Origin: Ulota crispa
Taxonomy: Eukaryota > Streptophyta > Bryopsida > Orthotrichales > Orthotrichaceae
Direction of reading: 5' to 3'
DNA: 64,000 nt
Assembly: GCA_963920765.1 (NCBI GenBank)
Contig: OY987249.1
Coordinates: 19,626,483 to 19,690,482 of the forward strand
Position numbers and translations under genes: made by a program. The notes under the pieces were generated by a model. The model had not been told where the DNA came from and ran no database searches. It was given only the letters and a program-made list of their open reading frames with translations. This document shows, piece by piece, positions 12,192 through 24,999 of this stretch. The stretch's first letter is position 1, and each line of letters opens with the position of its first letter.

Positions 12192-15100
12192 TCAATCTAC
12201 AATCCATTTGAGCTCAAATGGCTCACCTAAAAGGTGAGCTAATCCAGAAACATACACCCCTGATTCACCTAACAACTCAATTCTAGGATCTAGTAATGCT
12301 CCATTGAAATAAATAGTAGGAGTATCTCTCACCCCTAATAAAACCACATGGTCTACAATCCACCCTTGATGAAGAGCATATTCACCATGTTTTACATTTG
12401 ATTTTAAAGCTCCACTCTTACCATTAAGAGAAGCCTCAAAACTAACAAGACTGGATTGGTTTATTTTCAAGTCCATAATAATGTCATCACCACTATCCAA
12501 AAATATGTAACCATTTGCAATGCTCAACAAAGCATCACTAGGAAATGCCACCACCAAAGTAAAAGGAGTCTTCCGCACCTCCATAGACGTCAAGGCACTA
12601 TCTTGCAGTGGAATAATTGAACCTTCGTGAACATGCACATTGATTGAATCCCATGGTGCATCCAATGTGAAGTTTTGGCCCGTGCTCTCTACTTTGGACC
12701 AATCAAACATATTATACCAAGTACCTTTGGGGTAGTACGCCTCCACTCTTGTAGCATTTGCCGTCACCACGGGAGATACCAAGATGCTATTACCAATGAG
12801 GAACTGATAATTTACATCTAACGTATTGACATCCATTGGAAAAGCAAAAAACAATGGCCTCACAATAGGGTATCCTTTCTTGTGCGCTTCATAATTCAAG
12901 GTGTAAAAGAAAGGAAGCAATTGATACCTCAAGCCCAAAGCTTTTTGAGCTGAGATGGTTACAGACTTCCAAAGATAAAGCTCCTTTGGCTTGTTGTTGA
13001 GGTTGTTATGCGCTCGAGAAAAGGGATAGAATGCACCAGTTTGAATCCATCGACTACAAATCTCCTCAGTGGTTTCATCATTGAAACCACATATATCAGC
13101 TCCAACCATAGGTATTCCACTCATACCAGAATTCAATATAGTCACTATTGAATATGCAAGATCATTAAAACTTCCACCATTATCTCCAGTCCAATGTGCA
13201 GCGTAGGACCCTGAACCAATAAATGTAGACCGGCTAAGAACAAATGCTCGTTTGTTGCGGACACTTGTCATTGCTTTGTTGGTTGCAATAGCCTCCGCAA
13301 TGCCATACAAGTTATGAGCATCATACTCAAGTACACCACCATAATGTTGTACTGTCATGGCTGCAGTGCGATATCCAAGGCCTTGGTAATCCCCATTATG
13401 GTTGAGTTTGTATCCAGGAACATCATACTTGGTGTGGTTGAACTCATCGGGGCATTGTAAATAACAGCTTGTATAATCATCAATAATGGTTCCATTCCAT
13501 GCGCATGATGTTCCAGTGCAAAAGTTAGAAACCTCATTCATATCAATCCACATCCCATCAAAAGGGATTTGGTCATGAAAAAGTTGAGTTTCCTTTGTCC
13601 ACCATAGGGTTACATTTGGATGAAGAAAGTCCGGGTAATACACGGGTCCAGGCCAAACTTGACCTAAATAATTTTCTCCATTTTGCTTTTTCATATAAAT
13701 ATCAGCTTCCAAGCCACGCAAATACGTTCCATAGTCTTTGTCAGCAATGCTAATGCCTGAAACATCCAATTACATTACATAAAATTGAATTAAATTAAAT
13801 CAATCGAAAGTAGATTAGAAAATGTAAATTCATAGCATCATCAACGTGTATTACATGTTGTAAAAGAAAGAACTATAGTGGACATTATAATGATAAGAAT
13901 GCATTGAAATAAAAAAGTGACAATAGATTTGAAATATATGTAACAAATCAAAATTTTACAAATTTTAAATACATACCAGGATCAATAATGAGGACATAAT
14001 GTTGTCCATTGGCATGCAATTCATCAACAAAAGAACTCCACTCCTCCATTGGAAATCTTGCTGGATCATTGGTGAAATCCTTATATTTCTCCATATAGTC
14101 AATATCATTCCACATTGTGTCAAATGGTATCTTAGCTTTTTTGTAATTCTCCACAACACTTTTGGTTATAGTTAAGTTTCTATAACCCCATCGGCATTGA
14201 TGAAATCCTGCAAATATCATTGTGTAACAATTACAAATGATAACAAAGACTAAAACTATATCAATAAACAAAATTGAAGTCATAATTTAAAATAATAAGA
14301 AGTGATGTAAACATTTTAAATTACCAAAACAATGTGCTTCAAAGATTTACCAAATGACCAATATGGTTGTGCTGCAGGCCTTCCAACAAGTTGAGTGTAT
14401 TGATCAACCACATCCAAAGGAGTTGGACCTAAAAAGAAATAGAAATCCAATACTCCTCCAAGCACCTTGTATGTTAGAAAATCATTGTTGTAAGTGATTT
14501 CCATACCGTTGCTATTAAGAAGCAAGACACCATGAGAGAGCCCACCTCCACGAATATCAAGATAAAATGGATATGAACCATACAAGTCCACATTCAAATT
14601 ATTGGCACCAGTATCAGTTGCCCACAAAGTGTAAGTATGGTTCTTGCTAAGCTTCAAACCATCAGGCCGTGTACTCTCACCCAATCCATAGAGAGATGCA
14701 TGATGTGGCAATTGTGTGGAAACCTCCAAATATTGATCTTTGAATATAAGTGGATTGAATAATAACTCATCCCTAGTGCCAATGTGTGGAGGCGTTGAAT
14801 TAAACAACACTTCTCCATTTGATGTACGCGTGACCGCAAATCCAAACGGCATCTTGGTATAAGAAACAGCCAACTCATAGGAAGAAACATGCTTCAACTT
14901 TGAACCCAACTTGGGGCGAGGAATTAGAGAGTGAGGCACCTCCCATCGAGAATTTGAAAAGTCTGAAACGTAAACCCTCAACCTTGCTTCTTCTTCAATC
15001 CTAAAACAAACAAAAACACCATAAAACATTAGAATTTTAACATCAATTATCTAAAATGAAATGAATGTGATTTGACACATTAAACAATAAACACAACAAG

Positions 15101-15655
15101 TAAAAAGGCCTTCAACACTTATATGCTATGCTCCACTAATTCTAAATTATGAAAGGCAAAATCTAAATTGTATAATGCCATAGTAATTGGGAAATTCTAA
15201 TACCATACACATTCTTCAAAACTAAACTTTCTAAATATGACCAAGCCTTCCGATCAAAGAGTCTCTTGATGCAATCTGTATACCGAAAAATCAACAAACA
15301 TTTCTAATTACTCTGCACTTCATAGCAAGCAAGGTTTATAGTACAGTACGGAATTTGTTGTTTAAGCATGAATGATTTGATACCTGACAATAAGGCGCAA
15401 TGGATTGACATCCGCCCCAAAAGTTTTGTTTCCAGAGTCAGAAACAAAACGCAACGTCGCTTCAAAGCCTTGCTTAAATTTATACTCCTTCACAGCAGCG
15501 ACCTCATGCACGCCGCCAAGTACACGGTTGCTAGAATGTTCCTCCGCCGATAAGGAAGCCTCGGCTCCAGGAAATCCTCCGAAAATCAGAAAAAATGCTC
15601 CCGAAATCAAGAGCACAGGTGGTAAAAACGCAAAGAAACTCTTCTTTCTTGCCAT
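12192..15655 (-). CDS. GH31 alpha-glucosidase (maltase/alpha-xylosidase type), 4 exons
   Basis: Secreted glycoside hydrolase family 31 enzyme that releases terminal alpha-linked glucose or xylose; plant members act in the apoplast, vacuole or cell wall. Exons: 15384-15655, 14351-15000, 13977-14207, 12192-13756. All junctions are GT-AG and the phases close to 905 residues, the usual family length. Residues 1 to about 33 form a signal peptide ending GAEA. The nucleophile is in WIDMNE (Asp about 456) and the acid/base in HWTGDN (Asp about 576). I chose the ATG at 15655 because it sits in a strong context (gccgccATGg) just inside a likely splice acceptor; an in-frame ATG nine codons upstream (15682) is the alternative. 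Glucosidase versus xylosidase specificity cannot be settled from sequence. Confidence 0.95.
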
Positions 15656-17792
15656 GGCGGCAATCTGCAACCAACGAAACATACACTTGAATCAATACAT
15701 GGAAAAAGCAACACTATTCTTAAGAAAATCTTAAAAACATGCACACAGCATCGTTCCAGCAAATTCAACAGAGAATGACGCGACTGGACCTTATACGGCA
15801 AGTGAAGAGAGTCCTGCATCAATCACTAGCTTGTCCATATACAAGCAAATTGTTGTAGAGACACTACTAAAAACAACAAGAGAGAAGAAAAAGACGACAG
15901 ACCGAAGATACAAACGAGGAATCGCGGCAAATGTAAAAAAAAACAGACAGAACCGAGGCTAACTCTGTCGAGGCTCTGAAAGTGGAGACGCCGCAGCTCA
16001 GAAGGAAATCCGAAAGAAACAATAAGAGGAAATTTAAGATCCAGCGACTCGTTAAAACTAAGCACGTAATCGAAGTTGCAAGCGTTTGCGCAGTTTCAGA
16101 AACGCTTGCTCAACTCTGTTCTGAATTTTAACAAAAAGAATGGAATCGTGGCGTGGAAAGCAAACAATTGGTTGAGGAATCCATTCTTTGAGGAATGAAC
16201 TAGCCTGTCAACGAGCATGCTTGAGCAATAACGTAAATTGCTCTTCGATTTGCTGGATACGCGGCGTCGTAGATGTTGTTGACAGCACCGCGACTCAGAA
16301 ATCCTATGCATGTTGCGACTTCCAAGCATTTGACGCCAATTTTTTTTTGAAACAAGGCCGAATCTAATGTTCTCCTGTGCTAGCGACTCTGTTTTAGGTC
16401 CATCGTGAGTGCAAACAATTGTGAAACCACAAGCAGGAGATGAAATCTTATGCGCTCGGGATTGCCTCGCTTACGAGAGTGCACTCAAATGGTAGATTGC
16501 AACTCCGTGCATCGCCATATCCACGCCCTAATGTTCTTCCTGCGTCTTGCATCTATGCTTAAATTCATTCCGGATTCAACGCTGACATTTCGTCTAACCG
16601 AGATTACCGAAATCGAGACATTTCGTAATGGTGTCGACTTCTATCGTATTCTCTAGAGTGATGAAATTCGCACGACTCGTAGCAACAAACACTCGCAGAA
16701 TTTCGAATCTAGAGAAAAACCTAAATTCTGTAATAAGTACACGACAATCTCCTTCAACCGCGAAGTATCGACACAGGCTCTCAGTGGCAATTTTCAAGGA
16801 GGATTCACACAAAACACCGTGTCTTCCCTTCTTAATTGCAAATTCCAGAACGTGATTTAACCGCAGAACTAAACATCCAATCTAATGAGCCTCTAGTGTT
16901 GGCGACTCTCTGTCCAAAGGTATAATAACTAGAACTACAGATGGAGTCTCCGAAAGCTGCTTGGAAAACAAAAAATAAAGCAAATTCGAAGTCCTAACAC
17001 TAAGAGCGCTCCTAAGTCGAAATGTTTCACAAGAAACGGAACGAATCGCAGGGCAGAGGTGATGAAGCCTCCAAAGTTCCATGGAAAATCTAGACTGCAA
17101 AGACGACGCCGCGCAACTAGATATCACGATCGCAATCTCCCCTGTCGCTACGAGAGCGGTGCTGGTTTTAATACCAGAACCACAGCTTACATCGGCATGG
17201 CTCGACTATTGCCGAGCACTACGCCGGCAATGCGACTCCCCTCCGCCATATCTCTCGAACAAAAAAATATTACAGGGTGCTCTCTAGCATGCCAGGAGAA
17301 TAATCTAGGACACCGCTACAGTGCTACTGTTCAAACAATCTAATTCTAATAACATATCCTAAAACAGAGATATAAAGCCACAAAAGCTCCAAATATGTAG
17401 TCATAAGGCACCTGAAATCGTCCGATCAAGCATCCGAGCATGGTTGATGTTATTACGTCCTCCTACTTTTCGCGGAGTCTAGCTATTTCACCATGGAAAA
17501 GATACTCCATGTTCACTACAAATTTTTAATATGAAAACCACGTATGAACGAATTACGAATTTTCTAATCTCTACTAAAAATCGAAATCACGTTCTCATGC
17601 TTATTAAAAGATAAGGCAGCAATCTACACGACTCGGTCTTCCAAACAGAGTCGCAATTTGCACTAAACTTTAAAACTTCAAGCACTCTAGACCATAAAGA
17701 AGCTTAAAACTAGAAAGCAGATGAAGCAATCCTCAAATTCATACCAAAATAACAAGAAGACAAGAAACCGCAGATTGAAGCTCCCAACTCAC
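15656..17792 (-). other. probable 5' leader intron region of the GH31 gene
   Basis: A pyrimidine-rich tract ending in gttgcag lies 12 bases before the GH31 ATG and reads as a splice acceptor, so the leader is probably spliced. The region is less AT-rich than the intergenic DNA but contains no open frame I can defend. Inference only. Confidence 0.4.
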
Positions 17793-18130
17793 CGGAATAC
17801 GAACCGCCGGATTGCGCGCACTTGGAACTAGCAACGAGAGCTCTGCCAATTTAGCTCTGCAAAACGAAGAGCGCGAGTATTAATCTAACGTCGTCGAAAA
17901 TATCGCCTTATAAGCTTAATTCACATTAGATAAAGAAAAAAGATTCTTACAATTGCTTGACGTCGGCTGCGTTCGGAGAGCTGCTTGCGAGGGTGAAGAA
18001 ATGCGCCAGAAACGAAGGTGTAAGTAAGAGCGGTACCGTTGCCGTCTTCGATCAGAACTTGAGTTGCAGATGCGCTGCACGTTGTCAGAAATGACAAGTC
18101 AGAGTTCTCCTTTTTTGCTGTCGTTCTCAT
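17793..18130 (-). other. candidate non-coding leader exons upstream of GH31
   Basis: A 64-bp block at 17793-17856 is bounded on the minus strand by a good acceptor (ttttgcag) and a good donor (GTGAGT). A longer block ending at 17951 has donor GTAAGA and an open frame beginning at 18130. Joining the two puts a stop at the start of the second block, so they do not make one continuous protein. The simplest reading is 5' UTR exons of the GH31 gene, with an upstream open frame in the first. The alternative is a separate short gene. Confidence 0.35.
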
Positions 18131-18508
18131 TGGCTAGTTCTCTCAACTCTCAAGTCCTTTTATCTACTTGACTCTTCTTGACTGTACGTTTCTCTCTCTT
18201 TTTTTTGTATAGTTTATTCGTTTTTGCTTATCTTGACGTATGACAATACAATCCCTGAATTGCGCATGTTGTTGAAAACAACCAGTGATTCCCCAGTTCT
18301 CTCTCTCTCTGTTCTAGAACTGTACGGAAAGCTCTTGCAATTGGAAGTTCTATTATGGAACTGTGAGTTGGTCTAACGTTATCTTTTAGTGAAATGTTAT
18401 CTCCGTCCTTCCCTTTTCTTACACTGATGTTTTCTTAAAATCTACTTTTGAGTTATTGATATTTGTATTAGAGGCAGTTTACACTATGTCTTACATGCCA
18501 CTAAAACA
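18131..18508. other. non-coding; likely promoter side of the GH31 transcript
   Basis: CT-rich stretches (near 18190 and 18300) but no motif I can assign firmly. Confidence 0.35.
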
Positions 18509-18511
18509 TTA

Positions 18512-18825
18512 GAGCATCTTTATTGGTGCCTCAAACTTGTTCAAATTGGCTGAAAAATGTTGAGGGTCCTCTCAAAACTTTCTCAAGGCACTTTGTCCAA
18601 CCGTTTTTAGCAAGGGCCCTTCAAGACACTATTCATCATTATTCATTCAAAGTTTCATGAACTTTATCCTCTATTTTCCTTGGTAAGTGGTCCAATGATT
18701 ATTTATGGGACGTGTTGAAGTGCAAGGTCACCTTTTTCAAATGCATGGGTGGAGATCAAGGAGCTTGAGGGCCCTTCAAAAATAGATGGAAACCTTTGAA
18801 CGTGCAAGGGTTGGTGGAGATGCTC
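18512..18825. mobile_element. Tourist/PIF-Harbinger-like MITE (314 bp)
   Basis: Flanked by TTA at 18509-18511 and 18826-18828. The inward-read ends are GAGCATCTTTATTGG and GAGCATCTCCACCAACC, and the subterminal regions also pair imperfectly. GAGCATCTCCA-type ends with a 3-bp TTA duplication are typical of plant PIF/Harbinger-derived MITEs. Non-coding. Confidence 0.75.
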
Positions 18826-18828
18826 TTA

Positions 18829-19551
18829 GAGTCTAATTGCTTGCAAGAAAGTTAGCAACTCACACCATGTCCCAAGTTCCACGTCTTGATTCATTACAAT
18901 TTGCCTACATTTTTGAGAGTTTTGGCATCAAGATGGTGAAATTTCACTCAATTACTTAGGATTTCAATTCATCATTTTGTTCAACTTAGTTTTTAGTTAA
19001 AGTTCCACCAATATTTTTTGCTTAAAATATTCATAACTTTTGTTTATAATCCTTTTTACCAATAAATACGTAACAGTTCTAGAATCTTGCTTTGAGGTAG
19101 AACTTGCACAAATATGATGTGGGATATAGTACGTCTAAACATAGATCTAAGTATCTTTGCTATCAGTTCTTTTTTAACTTATTTTCCTCTCATATAAGCC
19201 CCTTTATATTTTGTAGAATAGTTTTGAGTTAACTTCTTTGTTACAAGATCTTTATTGATTTATAGATTTTTTTTTTTTATTTAACCTTTTATTTAGTTTT
19301 ACTTTAAGGTTAAACTTAATGCGACATGAATTGATTTGTTTTGCTTTCAAATATAAAAGAATTTCTCATTTTTCTATTGTTAACCTTTGAATGACTTGAT
19401 TCATCTCTTTACGTAAGGTTTTGAAAGGATGAGATACAAAAAATAGTAGCCTGAATTTGTGGCTTTGTGCCTTATAGTGTTGTAGGGGCTTAGGAGGTTA
19501 TGGAAAGTGAACATTGATAACAAGACCTTAACTGAAAATAAGAAGCCCTCC
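18829..19551. other. non-coding
   Basis: No gene or repeat recognised between the Tourist-like MITE and the copia element. Confidence 0.5.
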
Positions 19552-19556
19552 TTTAG

Positions 19557-19737
19557 TGTAAGAAACAAGGCCGAGTATCTTCTTGTCTTATGCTAGTGCT
19601 ACAACTAATACTACTTACAGTGATAAACTGCCTTTTATTCTAAGTCTCTGTGACCTAAAACACTAACGAAAACATGGATGATAAAGGCTGGATGAAACCC
19701 TAACTCATCCTTTGACATTAGTTGATACATTCCAATA
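19557..19737 (-). repeat. 3' LTR of copia element (181 bp)
   Basis: Same length as the 5' LTR. On the minus strand the terminal TGTTGG has decayed to TATTGG. A purine-rich tract (GAAGAGGGG) abuts it on the internal side at about 19739-19747. Confidence 0.95.
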
Positions 19738-19880
19738 GCCCCTCTTCAACCGATAGACACGTGGAAGTCTTTAGTTCTTCCTTTGTTTGTTGTTGCTTCT
19801 GCGTTGCATCTTCTGAGCTCTTGCTTGTTGGGAGGCTTGGTCTTTTTAATCCTTGTTGTCTGAGTGATCTCGCTTTGAAG

Positions 19881-20384
19881 ATGGCTTTAATTTGTGAGCA
19901 ACAAGGGGTCAAAGATCGTATTGCAGGCGTCTCAATCTTTCGATTGGTGGCTGTTCTTCTGGTGATATTTTTCTTAGTCTTGGGGTGCCAATGTGAGTCC
20001 TTGTCCAATTGGATTGATCATTTGTGGTGTGAATCAAAGACTTCTATGGCGGACGAAGGTTTTGATGACAATGTGTACCCCAAAATTGTCTTGGCTGGTG
20101 CGTGTTCCACTTCAAATAGGACAGTTGCCAATCGGAGAGACCAGGAGTAGATAGAGGTTGTAGAGCTGGGGTTACAAAGCAAGAGCGTGGAATTAGGGTT
20201 GAGGAGCAAATTAGGAGAACCAAAGTCAAGATTTTATGTAGTCCAAAGGGGTAGGAAACCTGGCTTGTATTTTTTGTGGCTGGACGCGTCTAAACAAGTG
20301 AACGGTTTTAGTGGGGCTGTACACCAAAGCTTTCAGTCGTTAAAGGAGGCTAAACGGTATCTCTTTGAGGATATTTTAGGTTAG
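19881..20384 (+). pseudogene. antisense ORF in the copia element with an RNase H1/viroplasmin-type domain
   Basis: On the + strand, opposite to the retrotransposon, between the end of pol and the 3' LTR. One reading frame runs from the ATG at 19881 to a stop at 20382-20384, interrupted once by TAG at 20148-20150. The N-terminal half has a membrane-type hydrophobic segment (VAVLLVIFFLVLGC). The C-terminal third (about 20225-20384) has RFYVVQRGRKPGLYF, QVNGFSGA and SFQSLKEAKRYL, matching the RNase H1 hybrid-binding / caulimovirus viroplasmin domain. Family members bind RNA-DNA hybrids or form virus inclusion bodies. Whether it is a captured host fragment or an element-encoded accessory protein is open. 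One stop makes this copy a likely pseudogene. Confidence 0.6.
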
Positions 20385-20424
20385 TCCTACGGCAGTTAGG
20401 GTTTGGTTACTATAAGCTAATATG

Positions 20425-21234
20425 CTAGCGGGATAGCAGTTGAGCTAGACTTTGGAGACCTAAAGTTGCACAATGTTCCTTGAATTTCAACCTGCCAAGC
20501 TGCTTTGTCAAGGCATCTGCGGGTTGAGACTTTGTGTTGATATAATCTAATTCTATTTCTCCTTTCAAGACTTTTTCTCTCACAAAATGATAGTGGATCT
20601 CTATATGTTTCAAATGAGCATGAAATACTGGGTTGTGTGACATTTTGATTGCAGCCTGGTTGTTACAAAATATTTTCACAGGGTGTTGCATTTTTGTGTC
20701 AAAAGTCGAGGCTTGTTTGCTTGGCTGTGGTAGCAATACTTCAAGTTCCAAAAGCAGTCGACAGAGCCACACCGCCTCTTGAGTCCCATCTCTAAAGGAT
20801 CGGTATTCAAACTCTGTGGAAGATCTAGAAACGGTCAATTGTTTTTTTGTCTGGCAGCTCACGGGTCCTCCCGCTAAGGTGAATACATATGCCCCTATTG
20901 ATCTTTGTGTTTCAGAGCTTGAATCCCAATCAGTGTCCGTGAACCCTAAAATTTGAAATAGTGCGTTTTTGTTGTAATGGATTTTATAATCTAGGGTTCC
21001 CTGTAAATACCTTAGGATGTGCTTAATGGCTTCTAGGTGAGCTTGTTGTGGATTTGACATGTAACTGCTGACTTTATTCACGGCAAATGCTATGTCAGGT
21101 CTAGTCACTGCCAAAAACATTAACTTTCCCACCAGTTTGTAGTATTTTGTTGAGTCCACGTAAGGAGAGTTCATATTGGTTTGCAATACGTGTCCCTCCG
21201 GTAGTGGCAATGGAACTGGCTTGCAGGTGTCCAT
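20425..21234 (-). CDS. copia RNase H domain, still open (269 aa)
   Basis: C-terminal pol region of the copia element, open over 269 codons. It contains TRPDIAFAV and the RNase H motifs GFTDTDWDSS (where GYSDADWAG is usual), TVSRSSTEFEY and CNNQAAIKMSHN, and ends after the ADALTK motif. It is not an independent gene, and upstream pol is dead. It is the best-preserved part of the element. Confidence 0.9.
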   Translation of the reverse strand: MDTCKPVPLPLPEGHVLQTNMNSPYVDSTKYYKLVGKLMFLAVTRPDIAFAVNKVSSYMSNPQQAHLEAIKHILRYLQGTLDYKIHYNKNALFQILGFTDTDWDSSSETQRSIGAYVFTLAGGPVSCQTKKQLTVSRSSTEFEYRSFRDGTQEAVWLCRLLLELEVLLPQPSKQASTFDTKMQHPVKIFCNNQAAIKMSHNPVFHAHLKHIEIHYHFVREKVLKGEIELDYINTKSQPADALTKQLGRLKFKEHCATLGLQSLAQLLSR

Positions 21235-21239
21235 CCCAG

Positions 21240-21970
21240 ATTGCTGCAGAATGGCTGTTGTATATGGTTTCTAGTGCAAGAATGTTCTGGTTGGGAGATC
21301 CTTGAAAGAAATGCCTAGGTATCGTTTTACTCTTCCCAGGTTGGTCATCTCAAACTGGGTGTGTAAAAACGCCTTTAGCTAGATAATGAGCTCTAGTGAA
21401 CTACCAGTAATAAAAAGGTCATCAACATAAAGCATTAAAATCAACGTTTCTCTTTTTTTGTGCGTGTAATATAGATTTGCATCAAACGTGCTTCTTTCTA
21501 ACCCTAGGTTTGTGAGAGCTGTGTCAATTCTCTCATACCAAGCCCTCAAGCTTTGCTTGAGTCATTAGAGAGACCGATTTAGTTTGCAAACCAGTTGCTG
21601 TTGAAGTTTGATTTCAAAGCCGGGAGGTTGTTGCATATAGACTTGCTCTTTTAGGATTCCATTCAAAAAAGCTGTCCTAACGTCCATATAATGAATGTCC
21701 CAACCCTTTGTTCCTGCAATGGCAATTGCGGTACGGATTGTTGCCCACTTTATTACAAGAGCAAAAATCTCAATGAAATCTATTCAGAATTTTTGTTCAA
21801 ATCCCCTCACGACCAAACGTGCTTTCTTCCTCTTAGGTAATCCGTTAACTCCTGGCTTAAGTTTAAACACCCATTTGCACGTAATTGTCTTTTTTCCGTA
21901 AGGGAAGGTATCAATAGACCAAGTGTCGTTCTTCTTTATACTGTCCATTTCCTCTTGCTATGCAAGAGGC
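21240..21970 (-). pseudogene. copia reverse transcriptase remnant
   Basis: No long open frame remains, but the catalytic box reads LYVDDLFI, with YVDD at 21418-21429 (minus). Flanking motifs are recognisable across broken frames. This RT cannot be active. Confidence 0.85.
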
Positions 21971-22746
21971 TAGCCAGAGTCGCTGTTTGCTTGTTGGAAA
22001 GTTATTGGTTCATCTTGGTTGTGTGTTATTGGTTTAGGTTTTTCCAATGCTGTGGTGATCAAACAGCAGTCAAAGTCATCGACCAATACATAGAGATTGT
22101 ACTCGTCTAACCTAACGTTCTGTTTACGGGATCTCTCTGAGCATCTAGGTTGCAAGGGAGGGTTTGAGTTAGTCGGTTCTTGGATTATTGGTGGTGCCGT
22201 GTTTGTTGGAGAGCTTGGCGTGTTTGGCAAGAGTAAATCCGGTTCAAGGAGGTCGTTGGAAGCATTTGGATATTGTTGCAAGTCAGCTGGCGATAGTGGT
22301 ACGGGAGCCGGGATAGGTGGGACTAGAGTTTGTTTCTATTGTAAAAAATGATTGTGTAAGGGTTTGGTCGTCTTTGTCAATTTAAGGTCAAAATTTGACT
22401 CATCGAAGCGCACGTCCCTATTGATGATGATGGTTTAGGTCACCGGGTTATAACACCAATATGCTTTGCTACTTTCATCGTAGCCTATGAAAAGAGTTGG
22501 GATAGATTTTTGATCAAATTTTCTCCTCTTAATGTTGAGGATGTGACAATAAGCAATACACCCAATTACACATAGATGACTAAGTGTAGGCTTAATCCCT
22601 GTATATGCCTCTTCTGGAGTAATTGCCTGTAGGGCTTTTGTTGGGGACTTGTTTTGGATGTAATTGACAATTTTGGCTGACTCTTGCTATAGATGCTTAG
22701 GTATTTGTGTGCCAGCAACAATCGTCTAAATCCCTTCCAGAACCGT

Positions 22747-23800
22747 TCAATTTTTTCTCTCTGCCACCCCATTTTGGTGGGGAGAATATCTAGCTATCAA
22801 TTGCCTATGGATGCTGTGGAGCTGACAATAATCTATGAAATCTTGAGAGAGGTACTCTCCTCCTCTATCACTACGTATGGTTTTCATCTTATGAGGGCCT
22901 TCAACTTGTAATCTGAACTGTTTGAAGCAAGTCAAAGTTTGTGATTTCTCTGCCAAGAAATATAACCAAGTCTTTTGAGTATAATCATCAATAAAGGTCA
23001 ATATGTATCGAGATCTGGTTTTTGAGGAAACCGGCATTGGACTGCATATGTCACTATGTATCAATTCAAGTGGCTGGTAGTTCATTGTTGTCTTTTGCTT
23101 GGGTTTTATGTCCCGAGGCATTTTGCCTAGCATACATGAGCTATATACATGCTTTATGAGAGGAATCGAGGGAGTACTTGCCACTAACGCACGTGAAGTC
23201 ATATGGTAGAGGGATTGAAAATTAATATGTCCAATTCACTTGTGCCACCGTATAATCTCCTGTTGTGTTGGTATAGTGTTGACAATATTTGTAGTCGGAA
23301 TCGCTTGTGTGAGAGACAAAGATGTTGATCGTATTGAAGCGGCAATATGTATTGATGTAGGCTGGCTCAATGTTGTGGTTGTTACTCTATAGAGTTTGTT
23401 GTGTAAATCTCTTAAGCCTTTTAGTAAAATGTTGGGTAGAGTTGTCAATGTCATAAATATAGCAATATGTCAAGTCAAATAATATTTTGTATCCCAAATC
23501 AACAAATTTCCCCACCAAAAATAAGTTTGTCTTGACACGCGAGACATACAGAACGTCAGTCACCTCTTTTATTTCACCATGCATATCTGAGGTCTTTAGA
23601 ATGCCCTTTCCGGCTACCTTCATAAGTTGACCACCAACAATCTTAATGTGGCCAGTAGGTGCCGGAGTGATGCTCGTAAGTAGAGTTGGGTTACTAGTTA
23701 CATATGATGATGCCCTTGAATCTAAAAACCAATCATCTTTGACGTTGTTGGATGTGATACAAGCATTGATTGTCTTGTAATTGGTGTTGTCATTGAACAC
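22747..23800 (-). pseudogene. copia protease and integrase remnant
   Basis: The protease motif appears as LDSRASSY at about 23720, where DSGAS is expected, so the catalytic-loop Gly is replaced by Arg. Integrase is open at 22747-23202 and keeps the three acidic positions: HSD, then TIRSDRGGEY, then GVAERKN. A frame break separates the two parts. Confidence 0.88.
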
Positions 23801-23977
23801 GAAGATGTAGTCGGTTAGCTATTTGGATTGGTGGCCGCCTACTTGATTAGCCTGGTCACCAATGTCGTTGCCGTCCTCAGGGTCTTCTGCAATATTGACG
23901 TTGTGAGCCTGATCAGTTTTTAGCTTGACAAGTTGAGCTTGCATGTGAGCTATCTGCTCTTCTAGAGTAGCCTGCTC

Positions 23978-24841
23978 ACAAGTGCAGGCAAAATGTCCCC
24001 ATTTCCCGCATTTGTGACATTGTATATTTTGCTTGGAAAAACTCTCTAGTCTGGTAAACTGAGAAGATCTCCCACCGGGTGGGAAGGATCGACCAAATCT
24101 ACCAAAGGTTCAAATAGTTCCTCTAGATCTAGGGATAAATGTGGATCTAATGTAATTAGCCTTTTCTATATTATCACGCGTAGATTCTAAGGATTCTGTA
24201 AGCTCTTCCTGTATAAGAAGGCCCTCAAGCACCATGAAAGATGGTAGAACGTCTTTTGACTTTTGGATCTGGCAAAATACCGTCCAACTCCTTGGCAGAC
24301 TTGTAAGTGTCTGAGCGACAATATCTTTGTTTGGAAGTTGGTATCCCAAGCCAACTAGGTATGCAATAATAGAGTTGATGTCTTGGAGATGGTCAACAAT
24401 TTTTCTACTTTCAACACAACCTAGAGAGTGAAACTGCTCCCGCAATGCTAAACATTTGGACGATGTGTTTACATTGCATACACTCTCCAAACGATTCCAG
24501 ATCTGATAAGGATCTTTCAAGTGCACAATGTTAAGCAACATGGAGTCACTTACCAAAGAGACAATCAAACGAGTTGCACAAGATCGCTGATCTCTTCTTC
24601 TAGCGTTAGGGGCGTCGAAACTGTCTAGATGGCGTTGGACCGGTGAGGAAGAACCTTGTTCAAGCTATCCAGTTAATAGCTGGGAGGAGGAGCTTGGCTC
24701 AATAGCAACAGATGGGGTCTCCACAAATTGCCAGAGGTCTTTTTGAATGAGGAGGATCATGATCTTGTATTGCCAGATGACATAATTTGTCGTGCCCTTA
24801 AGCTTCATAGACTGTGGGATGTCTTTGACAGACAAAACCAT
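23978..24841 (-). pseudogene. copia gag remnant with CCHC zinc knuckle
   Basis: Begins at an ATG at 24841 (MVLSVKD), breaks at about 24665, and continues open at 24568-24110. It ends in a zinc knuckle at 23978-24019 (CHKCGKWGHFACTC, pattern CX2CX4HX4C). Nucleocapsid function is implied by the family; this copy is interrupted. Confidence 0.85.
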
Positions 24842-24999
24842 GGTTGGATGGGGAAGGAAGTACGGAGCTAGCGCTTTGACTAGCAATTGGAAACAAGCTA
24901 GTGCTTTGACTAGCAACGCAATTACTAGCTAGCTCTTTGACTAGCAAGACTGAACTGAGGTGGACCAAAAAGGAGATCAAAGAGCTATTGTCTAGTACA

